DNA of 64,000 nucleotides, from positions 1,302,001-1,366,000 of the forward strand of contig NZ_CP031030.1 in the NCBI RefSeq assembly GCF_003711225.1, read 5' to 3'. Shown here piece after piece: positions 25,697 through 34,072 of this stretch (position 1 is the stretch's first letter; each line of letters opens with the position of its first letter). Made by a program: the position numbers and the translations under genes. This DNA comes from Runella sp. SP2 (GTDB lineage: Bacteria > Bacteroidota > Bacteroidia > Cytophagales > Spirosomataceae). The notes beneath the pieces were generated by a model, which searched no databases, was not told where the DNA came from, and saw nothing but the letters and a program-made list of their open reading frames with translations.

Positions 25697-27847
25697 ATGA
25701 AACCCAACTTCCTCAACATAGAAAAAGAACTAGCTACTTCCTTGCGTCAACACGACAAATTGCAAGAGGGACTAAAACCCTTCGTCACTGCTGAAGGAAT
25801 TAAAGTAAAAACGACATTTACCAAAGCAGATGTCGCCGATGCCGAACATTTGGGATTTGCGGCGGGAATTCCTCCCTTTTTGCGCGGTCCGTACAGCACC
25901 ATGTACGTGATGCAACCTTGGACGGTGCGCCAATATGCAGGATTTTCGACGGCGGAGGAGTCCAATGCGTTTTACCGTAGAAACCTAGCCGCAGGGCAAA
26001 AAGGACTTTCGGTAGCGTTCGACTTAGCAACCCACCGTGGGTACGATTCCGACCACCCGAGGGTGGTGGGCGATGTAGGCAAAGCAGGGGTAGCCATCGA
26101 CAGTGTTGAGGATATGAAAATTCTTTTCGACCAAATTCCCCTTGACCAAATGTCAGTTTCGATGACCATGAATGGGGCTGTGGTTCCGATTATGGCCTTT
26201 TATATTTTGGCCGCCGAAGAACAAGGCGTTTCTCCCGACCAGTTGGCGGGGACGATTCAGAACGATATTTTGAAAGAGTTCATGGTGCGCAACACCTACA
26301 TTTATCCTCCCGCGCCAAGTATGCGCATCATTGGGGATATTTTTGCGTACGCAAGCCGTTTTATGCCCAAATTCAACAGCATCAGTATCAGTGGTTACCA
26401 CATGCACGAAGCGGGCGCACCTGCCCACATTGAGCTTGCCTACACGCTGGCCGATGGGTTGGAGTACATACGGACGGGCTTGGAAGCGGGAATGGACATT
26501 GATGATTTTGCGCCGCGTCTGTCGTTCTTTTGGGGGATTGGCATGAACCATTTTATGGAAATTGCCAAAATGCGCGCAGGACGGTTGTTGTGGGCAAAAA
26601 TTGTAAATAAATTTTCTCCCAAAAATAAAAAATCGTTGGCATTGCGTACCCACTGCCAAACCTCAGGCTGGTCGCTGACGGAGCAAGACCCCTTCAACAA
26701 CGTGGCTCGAACGGCGATTGAAGCGATGGCGGCGGCCTTGGGTCATACCCAAAGTTTGCACACCAATTCGCTCGACGAAGCCATTGCCCTTCCTACCGAT
26801 TTTTCGGCGCGGATTGCTCGAAATACCCAATTGTATCTACAAAATGAAACGGATATTTGCCGCGTTGTAGATCCGTGGGGAGGAAGCTACTACGTCGAAT
26901 ATTTGACCAAAGAATTGGCTGAGAAAGCGTGGGCGTTGATTGAAGAAGTGGAGCAAATGGGCGGAATGACGAAGGCGATTGAGGCGGGTTTACCCAAAAT
27001 GCGCATCGAAGAAGCGGCCGCCCGCAAGCAAGCCCGCATCGACAGCGGAAAGGATATAATTCTGGGTGTTAATAAATTTAAACCTGACTCGGAGAAGGCA
27101 CTGGATATTTTGGAAGTGGATAATCAGGCCGTTCGGGAATCGCAAATTGCGCGGTTGAATCGTTTGAAAGCCGACCGCAACCCCGAAAAAGTAAAAGCGG
27201 CACTTGAAGCCATTACGGAGGCGTGTCATCAGCAAGGAGGAACAGATTTTGACTCTAATTTGCTCAGTTTGGCCGTAAAAGCGGCGCGTTTGCGCGCAAC
27301 CTTGGGAGAAATTTCGGATGCAATGGAAAAAGTTTTTGGAAGATACAAAGCCGTGATACGTTCAATTTCAGGAGTATATAGTGCGGAGGTTTCGGACGAT
27401 GAAAACTTCCGCTTGGCCCGCGAAATGGCCGACCGTTTTGCCGAACTTGAAGGGCGTCGCCCCCGTTTGATGGTGGCTAAAATGGGACAAGATGGCCACG
27501 ACCGTGGTGCCAAGGTGATTGCGACGAGCTTTGCCGATTTGGGTTTTGACGTGGACATGGGGCCGCTGTTCCAAACCCCCGAAGAAACGGCTCGTCAAGC
27601 GGTAGAGAACGATGTGCACGTAGTAGGAGCGTCGAGCTTGGCAGCGGGGCACAAAACCCTCGTTCCGCAACTGATTGAAGAACTCAAAAAGCTAGGCCGC
27701 GAAGATATTATGGTGATTGCGGGTGGTGTGATTCCTCCTCAAGACTACGATTTCTTGTACAAAGCAGGGGTAAAAGGCGTTTTTGGCCCAGGGACCATTA
27801 TCTCCATTGCTGCTCAGAAGATTTTGAAGGAGTTGATGGGGGAGTAG
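25697..27847 (+). CDS. mutB: Methylmalonyl-CoA mutase large subunit
   Basis: 716 aa, full length. N-terminal catalytic barrel ([49 protein letters not shown]). C-terminal cobalamin-binding domain with the DxHxxG motif Asp599-Gly-His601 to Gly604, and GGVIPPQDY. Adenosylcobalamin-dependent isomerisation of succinyl-CoA and (R)-methylmalonyl-CoA in propionate and branched-chain metabolism. It works with the short MutA encoded 2.7 kb upstream. Confidence 0.97.
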   Translation: MKPNFLNIEKELATSLRQHDKLQEGLKPFVTAEGIKVKTTFTKADVADAEHLGFAAGIPPFLRGPYSTMYVMQPWTVRQYAGFSTAEESNAFYRRNLAAGQKGLSVAFDLATHRGYDSDHPRVVGDVGKAGVAIDSVEDMKILFDQIPLDQMSVSMTMNGAVVPIMAFYILAAEEQGVSPDQLAGTIQNDILKEFMVRNTYIYPPAPSMRIIGDIFAYASRFMPKFNSISISGYHMHEAGAPAHIELAYTLADGLEYIRTGLEAGMDIDDFAPRLSFFWGIGMNHFMEIAKMRAGRLLWAKIVNKFSPKNKKSLALRTHCQTSGWSLTEQDPFNNVARTAIEAMAAALGHTQSLHTNSLDEAIALPTDFSARIARNTQLYLQNETDICRVVDPWGGSYYVEYLTKELAEKAWALIEEVEQMGGMTKAIEAGLPKMRIEEAAARKQARIDSGKDIILGVNKFKPDSEKALDILEVDNQAVRESQIARLNRLKADRNPEKVKAALEAITEACHQQGGTDFDSNLLSLAVKAARLRATLGEISDAMEKVFGRYKAVIRSISGVYSAEVSDDENFRLAREMADRFAELEGRRPRLMVAKMGQDGHDRGAKVIATSFADLGFDVDMGPLFQTPEETARQAVENDVHVVGASSLAAGHKTLVPQLIEELKKLGREDIMVIAGGVIPPQDYDFLYKAGVKGVFGPGTIISIAAQKILKELMGE

Positions 27848-27883
27848 CGAGAATAATAGGAGCATATTCTGTACTAAAAATAT

Positions 27884-27930
27884 AATAAACTCGTTTGTAA
27901 TAGAGTCTGCCTATTGCAAACGAGTTTATT
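27884..27930 (+). terminator. Long hairpin after mutB
   Basis: 19-bp stem AATAAACTCGTTTGTAATA/TATTGCAAACGAGTTTATT (one G-T pair), loop 9 nt (27903-27911), followed by a short T-containing stretch. Likely transcription end for mutB. Confidence 0.7.
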
Positions 27931-27948
27931 GTTTAATGAGAAAAATAT

Positions 27949-28458
27949 ATGAAGAACTTTTTATACATCCTTCTTTTTCTTGCTTTTGTGAGTTGTAAAG
28001 ACTCTGATGATCAAGGAGCTATTCCGTTGAATCCGAATGAGCCGTTTGGGGCGCGCTACCAAGTCATGCTGAACTATTATATAAAAGCAGTAGATTATGC
28101 TAACGGCTATAGGTCGTATTGGGTAGAAAAAGGGGGTAATCAAGCGGTAGTTCTATTTACATTAGAGCCAGGTGCCGACAGAATTTGCTGCGATAATGGT
28201 TCTCCCTTTATTGCCTTTGAAATTGACCCTAACCAACCCAAATTTGAATATACTACACCACAACAGCTTGAAAATGCGAAAGCAAATACAGGTTTAACAA
28301 ACAGTTTTGCGGGGCCTCAGTCGTATGGGTTAAAGGATGGAAAAGTGAGTGGTGTGAAAGTGTCACCCAGAGAATGGCAAATCACCATTGATATTCCTCA
28401 AAAAACGACTAACTTTTACAATGGTATGGTGGTGAAAGGAAATTTCGTTGAAATTTAA
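27949..28458 (+). CDS. Lipoprotein of unknown function
   Basis: 169 aa. Lipoprotein signal with lipobox FVSC (Cys about 16) and Asp/Ser-rich tether. The mature part is beta-rich with a CC pair in DRICCDNGSP. No family recognised. First gene of the accessory stretch between mutB and thyA. Confidence 0.6.
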   Translation: MKNFLYILLFLAFVSCKDSDDQGAIPLNPNEPFGARYQVMLNYYIKAVDYANGYRSYWVEKGGNQAVVLFTLEPGADRICCDNGSPFIAFEIDPNQPKFEYTTPQQLENAKANTGLTNSFAGPQSYGLKDGKVSGVKVSPREWQITIDIPQKTTNFYNGMVVKGNFVEI

Positions 28459-28478
28459 AACCTTATTTTCTGCAAGAC

Positions 28479-29123
28479 GTGCAAAGTAAATGGATGCCTC
28501 TGGTTTTAACACTGTGCTTAGCGATAGGTTTAAGCTTGCTAGTATCAAAGTTTAAAAACTGGAAGTCGAGAGAAAATTTCGGGACTGGATATAACGACGA
28601 ACGAGAAGGCTTGGGGATTCCTCCTATTGGCCGTAAATGGTATTTTTCAACAGACACTGTAAAAGTCCATAATATCGTCAATCTACATTGGTTTAAATAT
28701 GAAAACCCAGAAAAGGTAATTTATAATTCTACCATACTACCTCAGCATATCAGTAAAACAGTAGTGCTCACCAATGGCAAGCGTTCGTTGGAGCGTGACA
28801 CCTACTATTTTAAAAGCAAGGGAGTGTTTCAAACGTTGACCTTAAGTTATGATTTTGACGAAAAAAAATGGGGTAGTTCGTTGGAAGTAGATTACAACGC
28901 GGATATTTTGATGGAGATGAATGCCGAAATTACCGAAAATCTGGAAGAAATATCGCTAAATAATGAGGTGACTCTTGAAATTAGAAATCGGGTGATAAAT
29001 GAAGTATCAAAAAAATACCAGCCACTTATGAAGGCACCTTCTAACACTTATTTTGAAGCAAATGCCTTACAAAAAGCCGATAGCATTTTGACCAGTTGGA
29101 AGCTACGGCGGGTTGAAGGTTAA
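28479..29123 (+). CDS. Membrane-anchored protein of unknown function
   Basis: 214 aa from the GTG at 28479; an ATG at 28494 (MPLVLTLCL) is equally possible. One N-terminal hydrophobic segment (about 6-22), then a soluble domain with GLGIPPIGRKWYFSTDTVKV and a Glu-rich middle. No family recognised. Preceded by 20 nt after the lipoprotein gene and followed by a clear terminator, so the two orphans form one short unit. Confidence 0.55.
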   Translation: MQSKWMPLVLTLCLAIGLSLLVSKFKNWKSRENFGTGYNDEREGLGIPPIGRKWYFSTDTVKVHNIVNLHWFKYENPEKVIYNSTILPQHISKTVVLTNGKRSLERDTYYFKSKGVFQTLTLSYDFDEKKWGSSLEVDYNADILMEMNAEITENLEEISLNNEVTLEIRNRVINEVSKKYQPLMKAPSNTYFEANALQKADSILTSWKLRRVEG

Positions 29124-29145
29124 AAATGCAACTCTCAAACCTGTC

Positions 29146-29175
29146 GCCCCGTTAGCAATAGCGGGGCATTTTTTG
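29146..29175 (+). terminator. Intrinsic terminator with GCAA tetraloop
   Basis: 9-bp stem GCCCCGTTA/TAGCGGGGC (one G-T pair) capped by GCAA, followed by a T-rich run (ATTTTTTG). It insulates the orphan pair from the ATPase/HNH module. Confidence 0.85.
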
Positions 29176-29206
29176 TTATTTTGAGACGTATTTAATCGCA
29201 AAAACC

Positions 29207-30481
29207 ATGGAAAACTTTCGGATTGAGAGTTTACAAATCTCACAAGTTGGCCCTTTTAATGCTCTCAATATCACTTTCCCACACAAAGAAAATTCTGAAA
29301 AAGCAGAAATTCATATTTTAACAGGCCCGAATGGAACTGGGAAAAGCACAATTTTGGAGTGTCTAATCAGTAGATTAGAAAATGCTTATTTTTTAAAAAA
29401 GCATTGGAACTCAAAGTCAGATGTTGAAATAAATTATTCGTATAAAGGTAAAAAGCATTCAGAAAATATAAATGGTTGGGTAGAAAACTCTTATCCTGAT
29501 AGTTTTTTTTCAGAATACCTTCATTTAATAAGAAGATATTTTGAAGGAGTTAAATTTGAAATGCTTTATCTCACCTATTCAGGTTACCGAAAAATAGAAA
29601 TTAACCGAGGTGTTTCTCAATCTATTGCAGAGCTTCAAGAAAATCCATTTAATAATTCTGTTGATTTCAATAATTCAATTAATACTCAGCAATTTCTTCA
29701 ATGGGTGGCAAATACTATAACTAGAGAGTTGATTGCGTCCAGTAAAAAAGACAAAAATCGGGCTGATACTTATCGAAACAGTATTTCTATCATTGAAAAT
29801 GCTATTTCAGAAATAATTGGTAGTGAAATAAGATTTATATTAGACGAGAACCCATTGAGTGTTTTTGTAGTGTTAGATAACATACAACTTAATTTCGACC
29901 AGCTTCCTGATGGGTTAAAATCAATGATGAGTTGGATGGGAGATTTGTTGATGCGGATGGATAGACTAAAATGGGTCAACGATACTCCCGTTTTGGAACG
30001 AAACTTTATCTTGCTCCTCGACGAAATTGAAGTCCACCTGCATCCTGCTTGGCAGCGCAAAATTCTACCTGTTGTCCAAAAATTGTTCAAAAATGCCCAG
30101 ATATTTATTTCTACCCATTCTCCTTTTGTAGTAGGGTCAGTGGATGGCGCTTGGGTGCATCGTTTTGAGAAAAAAGACGGTTACAGCGTCTTGGCAGGGC
30201 CACCCATTTTATCAGAAGATGCCAAAAGCTATGATTATATTTTGGAAGAAATATTTGGAGTCAAAGAGCGTTTTGGGGTGGAGATTGAACGAAAACTGCA
30301 AGATTTTCAGGCGTTAAAAGCGTCGTTTTTGGCTGAACAGCGCCAAGAAGATGCCATTCGGCTGCATCAACTAGTGAAAGAACTTTCAGGACAAAGTACT
30401 GAGTTGGACAGTATTCTAGGCATGGAACTACGACAGCTAAAACGTCTTACCAATCAAGATTTTTCTTTGACTGAAGTATGA
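29207..30481 (+). CDS. Septu PtuA-like AAA/ABC-type ATPase
   Basis: 424 aa. Walker A GPNGTGKST (40-48), Walker B LLLDEIEVHLHP (about 267-278) and H-loop ISTHSPF near 300. This is an SMC/ABC-like ATPase head with a long insert (about 90-250), then a C-terminal helical tail (EIFGVKERFGVEIERKLQDFQ). The stop codon overlaps the start of an HNH nuclease gene (ATGA). An overlapping ATPase plus TIGR02646-type HNH is the composition of Septu (PtuA/PtuB) anti-phage systems and of the Ptu module of some retrons. No reverse transcriptase is visible here. The first 800 nt are AT-rich while the rest is near genome average. Confidence 0.8.
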   Translation: MENFRIESLQISQVGPFNALNITFPHKENSEKAEIHILTGPNGTGKSTILECLISRLENAYFLKKHWNSKSDVEINYSYKGKKHSENINGWVENSYPDSFFSEYLHLIRRYFEGVKFEMLYLTYSGYRKIEINRGVSQSIAELQENPFNNSVDFNNSINTQQFLQWVANTITRELIASSKKDKNRADTYRNSISIIENAISEIIGSEIRFILDENPLSVFVVLDNIQLNFDQLPDGLKSMMSWMGDLLMRMDRLKWVNDTPVLERNFILLLDEIEVHLHPAWQRKILPVVQKLFKNAQIFISTHSPFVVGSVDGAWVHRFEKKDGYSVLAGPPILSEDAKSYDYILEEIFGVKERFGVEIERKLQDFQALKASFLAEQRQEDAIRLHQLVKELSGQSTELDSILGMELRQLKRLTNQDFSLTEV

Positions 30482-31092
30482 GAAGATTTGAACGTAAAGA
30501 AGTGCCAGAAGTATTGTCAAAAACCGTATATGGGAAACCTCGGTGGGAAGAATTCGGGGAACGATACGCTCAAAATCGGGTAAAAAATAACTCTTTTGCA
30601 TTTCAATGGCCACAAATCGAAGGTAAAAAGCTAAATCAACTTCTGTTGCCTGATTTGATGGCAATGACTGAGAAACATTGTTCTTATTGTGACGGTTTTC
30701 CGTTAAAAAGAGGGGATGATACCATTGACCATTTTCATCCCAAAACACATCCAGCGTATTATCAAGAAGTGTGCAAATGGGAAAACTTATACATTGCTTG
30801 TAAACACTGTCAAGACTCTAAAGGAAGTCAATTTGAAATGGCTCTTTTAAGACCTGATGCAATTGACTATGAATTTTATCGGTTCTTCATTTACGACTAT
30901 AACAGTCACATTCTACTACCCAATCCTCAAGCCTTAGAGGAGGAAAAAGCCAGTGCAGAAGCTACCATTCGGATATTTGATTTGAATCACATTAGTATGT
31001 GCATAAGTCGTCGTCATGCCTTCGAGCGTTTTAGAAAAGATGAAGAACCATTTTTGTCAGATTATAATTTTAGATTTATGTTTGACGATTAA
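30478..31092 (+). CDS. Septu PtuB-like HNH endonuclease (TIGR02646-like)
   Basis: 204 aa. The zinc-stabilised HNH core lies at 68-116: C68-SY-C71, Asp84-His85 with HxxPK (DHFHPK), Asn103 in WENL, then C108-KH-C111 and KG. This is the CxxC..H..N..CxxC pattern of the TIGR02646/PtuB group. The C-terminal part is helical ([20 protein letters not shown]). Start overlaps the ATPase stop by 4 nt, implying coupled synthesis. Likely the DNA-cleaving effector. Ends 11 nt before thyA. Confidence 0.82.
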   Translation: MRRFERKEVPEVLSKTVYGKPRWEEFGERYAQNRVKNNSFAFQWPQIEGKKLNQLLLPDLMAMTEKHCSYCDGFPLKRGDDTIDHFHPKTHPAYYQEVCKWENLYIACKHCQDSKGSQFEMALLRPDAIDYEFYRFFIYDYNSHILLPNPQALEEEKASAEATIRIFDLNHISMCISRRHAFERFRKDEEPFLSDYNFRFMFDD

Positions 31093-31103
31093 TTAAACCA
31101 ACA

Positions 31104-31898
31104 ATGCAACAATACCACGACTTACTTCGCCATATTTTAGCCAACGGAACCCGCAAAACCGACCGAACAGGCACAGGAACTATCAGCGTGTTTGGCTACC
31201 AAATGCGTTTTGATTTACAAAAAGGTTTTCCGCTGGTCACAACCAAAAAAGTCCATACCAAATCAATCATTTATGAACTATTATGGTTCTTGAAAGGAGA
31301 TACCAATACTAAGTACCTCAAAGACCACGGCGTAAGCATTTGGGATGAATGGGCCGACGCCGACGGTAACTTAGGCCCCGTTTATGGAAAACAATGGCGT
31401 AGCTGGGAAGCCCCTAACGGACAGGTGATTGACCAGTTTATGGATGTGTTGAAACAATTGAAAAATAGCCCCGATTCTCGTCGAATTATCGTTTCGGCTT
31501 GGAACCCTGCTGATTTGCCCAAAATGGCCCTCAGTCCTTGCCATGCCTTGTTTCAATTTTATGTAGCGGATAATAAACTGTCTTGTCAGTTGTATCAACG
31601 CAGTGCCGATGTGTTTTTGGGCGTGCCTTTCAACATCGCTAGTTATGCGTTGTTAACGATGATGATTGCCCAAGAATGTGGCTTTGAGTACGGTGATTTT
31701 ATTTGGACGGGTGGAGATACACACATTTATCTTAACCATTTGGAACAAGTTGAGTTACAACTTAGTCGGGAGCCTAGAGAGCTGCCAACCATGAAGCTCA
31801 ATCCCAACGTAAAGAGTGTATTTGACTTTACTTTTGAAGATTTTACCCTCGAAAATTATAATCCATGGCCAGGTATCAAAGCCCCCGTGGCTGTTTAA
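31104..31898 (+). CDS. thyA: Thymidylate synthase
   Basis: 264 aa, standard length. Converts dUMP to dTMP with methylenetetrahydrofolate. Visible: [11 protein letters not shown], catalytic Cys146 in [12 protein letters not shown], the RR pair 126-127, and the folate/dUMP-binding C-terminus ending GIKAPVAV. No separate promoter is visible in the 11 nt after the HNH gene, so it may be read from the nuclease operon or from a promoter inside it. dfrA is not adjacent. Confidence 0.98.
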   Translation: MQQYHDLLRHILANGTRKTDRTGTGTISVFGYQMRFDLQKGFPLVTTKKVHTKSIIYELLWFLKGDTNTKYLKDHGVSIWDEWADADGNLGPVYGKQWRSWEAPNGQVIDQFMDVLKQLKNSPDSRRIIVSAWNPADLPKMALSPCHALFQFYVADNKLSCQLYQRSADVFLGVPFNIASYALLTMMIAQECGFEYGDFIWTGGDTHIYLNHLEQVELQLSREPRELPTMKLNPNVKSVFDFTFEDFTLENYNPWPGIKAPVAV

Positions 31899-31917
31899 TT
31901 TGACCTAATACTAAATC

Positions 31918-33813
31918 GTGATGAAGAATTGGTGGTGCTGTTTGATGGGAGTACTTTTTCCTTTGTTTGCAATTGCGCAAATTAGGGTCGAGATTGTTCG
32001 TCATGCCCCTTTCAAAACGGCCAATCAACGACTTTTTTTAGCCAGCGATTTTAATAATTGGCAACCTGGGGATGCCGCATTTGAGTTTAAACGGGATAAA
32101 ACAGGCAAATTCTCTTTGGATTTGCCCGATACACTGACCAATTTTAAGTTTAAGGTAACGCAAGGAAGCTGGGGGTTAGTAGAAGGGGATAGCACAGGAA
32201 AAAGCCGTCCTGACAGGGTCTATTATCGTTTTGATGAGAAAAACCCAAAATTCCTGCAAATCAGTATTGATGGCTGGGAGGCAAGGGCAATGTATCGTTT
32301 TGTGATTAACGAAATCCCCGAAAATACGCCCAAAGATGCCACAATTTACATCACAGGTAACTTTAATAACTGGCATGCGGGAGACGAAGATTTTAGGCTA
32401 AGAAAACAAGTAGATGGCACATACCGCGTCACAGTTGCATCGGATTTACCAAGGTTGGAGTATAAGTTTACTCGTGGAGACTGGAATAGCGTTGAAGGAC
32501 AGGAAAACGGAAAAACGCGAATTAACCGAATTTTATACCGAGGTCAAATTGTTAATAATGAGAATATTGAGGTAAAGATAGAAAGTTGGGAAGACCTTTC
32601 AGGGACGTTTCGCTCCATTTCTATCTATGATTTGCTGCTGTTGTTTTCAGCCTTTCAAAGCATTTTGTTAATCATTGCCATTACGTCGATGCAAGACTAC
32701 AACCGACACGCGAATCGTTGGTTGGTGGTTTCGTTGGCATTTATGGCTATTGTGGTGGCTATCAAAGTCGTGAGCGCGTATCGTGAAGTAGCGCAGGAAT
32801 ACACGAAGATGCTACTTATCCCCGATTTTGTACTCTTTTTGTATGCCCCTCTTTTCTATTTCTATATCCAAAAACTGCTTTTCAAAATCCCCAAATTCCC
32901 GCGCCATTGGTGGGGGCACTTTTTATTGCCTGCTGTTCAATTGTTGGTGTATTTGCCTTTCTTTTTTATGGAAGATAAAAGGCTTCAAATCAAGATTGTC
33001 AATCGTGAAATCGACATTGTTGGGCTATTTTGGGGAACAGGAACTTTGGCCTTGCTAACTAATTGGTACTATTGGTTGGTATGTTATAAAGCGATTCGTT
33101 CGTATCGGGCGTTGGCTGTCAACCAGTCATCATCCGAATACAATCTTCAATACCTTTCGACGGTTTTGGGATTACAATTGGTATGTTTGGTACTTTGGCT
33201 TTTTTCGGGTATGCTGTTCGGAATCGGGTATTTTTTCAAAATTGAAACGGTTACAATTGTCCAAAAAAGCATTGACACCATTTGGTTGGCTTTTTCGACG
33301 ATTCCCTATTTCCTGGGTTATTTTGCCATTCACCAACCCGAAATTTTTAAAATTCAGGCCAAACCTCAGCCTTTCCTGAAACCTACCGAAGAGCCAACGG
33401 TCACCATTGCATTGCACGATACATTGGCTCCCGTGCTAGAAAAAGAGGTGGACACGCTCGAAAATTTAGGTGGCTACAAAAGCAAATTGGAAACCTACAT
33501 GCAGCAACATAAGCCTTATACCAACCCTGGATTGACGCTCAATGAATTGGCTCAGAAATTAAAACTTGCGCCTCATTTATTGTCAAAAATTATCAATGAA
33601 GGCTACAACAAAAATTTCTTTGACTTTATAAACGAATACCGAATCGAAGAATTTAAACAGCGTTTTGAAGACCCGCGCAACAAGCATTTTACCCTTTTGG
33701 CCATTGCCTTTGAAGTAGGGTTTAATTCAAAAACAGCTTTCAACCGCGCTTTCAAAAAAATGACGCAACAAACTCCGCGAGAATATTTTTTCGAGGCGAG
33801 GATTGAGGATTAA
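31918..33813 (+). CDS. Membrane-spanning AraC-type regulator with two starch-binding-like domains
   Basis: 631 aa. Signal sequence (cleavage before Gln21), then two tandem glycogen/starch-binding-like domains, about 22-120 and 125-230. They carry SDFNNWQPGD and GNFNNWHAGD, the same NNW signature as in the amylase at 43037. About seven hydrophobic segments follow between 236 and 480. The C-terminal AraC-type HTH (about 520-631) contains LTLNELAQKLKLAPHLLSKIINE and LLAIAFEVGFNSKTAFNRAFKKMTQQTPREYF. Inferred topology: glucan-sensing domains in the periplasm, DNA-binding domain in the cytoplasm. It lies next to the SusCDE/GH13 locus, which it probably controls. Distinct from Bacteroides SusR in its domains. 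Confidence 0.85.
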   Translation: MMKNWWCCLMGVLFPLFAIAQIRVEIVRHAPFKTANQRLFLASDFNNWQPGDAAFEFKRDKTGKFSLDLPDTLTNFKFKVTQGSWGLVEGDSTGKSRPDRVYYRFDEKNPKFLQISIDGWEARAMYRFVINEIPENTPKDATIYITGNFNNWHAGDEDFRLRKQVDGTYRVTVASDLPRLEYKFTRGDWNSVEGQENGKTRINRILYRGQIVNNENIEVKIESWEDLSGTFRSISIYDLLLLFSAFQSILLIIAITSMQDYNRHANRWLVVSLAFMAIVVAIKVVSAYREVAQEYTKMLLIPDFVLFLYAPLFYFYIQKLLFKIPKFPRHWWGHFLLPAVQLLVYLPFFFMEDKRLQIKIVNREIDIVGLFWGTGTLALLTNWYYWLVCYKAIRSYRALAVNQSSSEYNLQYLSTVLGLQLVCLVLWLFSGMLFGIGYFFKIETVTIVQKSIDTIWLAFSTIPYFLGYFAIHQPEIFKIQAKPQPFLKPTEEPTVTIALHDTLAPVLEKEVDTLENLGGYKSKLETYMQQHKPYTNPGLTLNELAQKLKLAPHLLSKIINEGYNKNFFDFINEYRIEEFKQRFEDPRNKHFTLLAIAFEVGFNSKTAFNRAFKKMTQQTPREYFFEARIED

Positions 33814-33856
33814 TAAGAAGATTTAGCTTCAAAAATGTGTGCCATTTTATTGGTTA

Positions 33857-33895
33857 GGACGTGCCACCTTCTAAAAGTGGTACGTCCTTTTTTTT
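33857..33895 (+). terminator. Intrinsic terminator after the regulator gene
   Basis: 11-bp stem GGACGTGCCAC/GTGGTACGTCC (one G-T pair), loop CTTCTAAAA, then eight T residues. Separates the regulator from the SusC operon. Confidence 0.88.
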
Positions 33896-33984
33896 GTAAT
33901 ATTCTGATAAATAGTTGTTTATAAAAAATAGTGACTCTTTTTGTCATTATTGCAAAGTGGGACGACAAGCGGGGTTAAGTATGG

Positions 33985-33992
33985 TACTTTTG
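33985..33992 (+). promoter_or_regulatory. -7 box TACTTTTG of the SusC operon
   Basis: TACTTTTG fits TAnnTTTG and lies 80 nt before the chosen SusC ATG, giving an untranslated leader of about 75 nt. No good -33 box is seen at normal spacing, which would suit an activator-dependent promoter; that is inference. Confidence 0.5.
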
Positions 33993-34072
33993 CAAGAAGA
34001 AATTGATGAAACGCCGTGTTTACTCCATTTCAATCTTTCCAATTATCCAATTTTAACTTACATCAAACCCCT

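Noticed and set aside
29207-31092. Retron with PtuA/PtuB effectors
   Set aside because: No reverse transcriptase frame or msr/msd-like structure is present upstream or downstream.
33896-34072. Riboswitch or structured leader before SusC
   Set aside because: Only a terminator and a -7 box can be read; no known aptamer pattern or strong long-range pairing seen.
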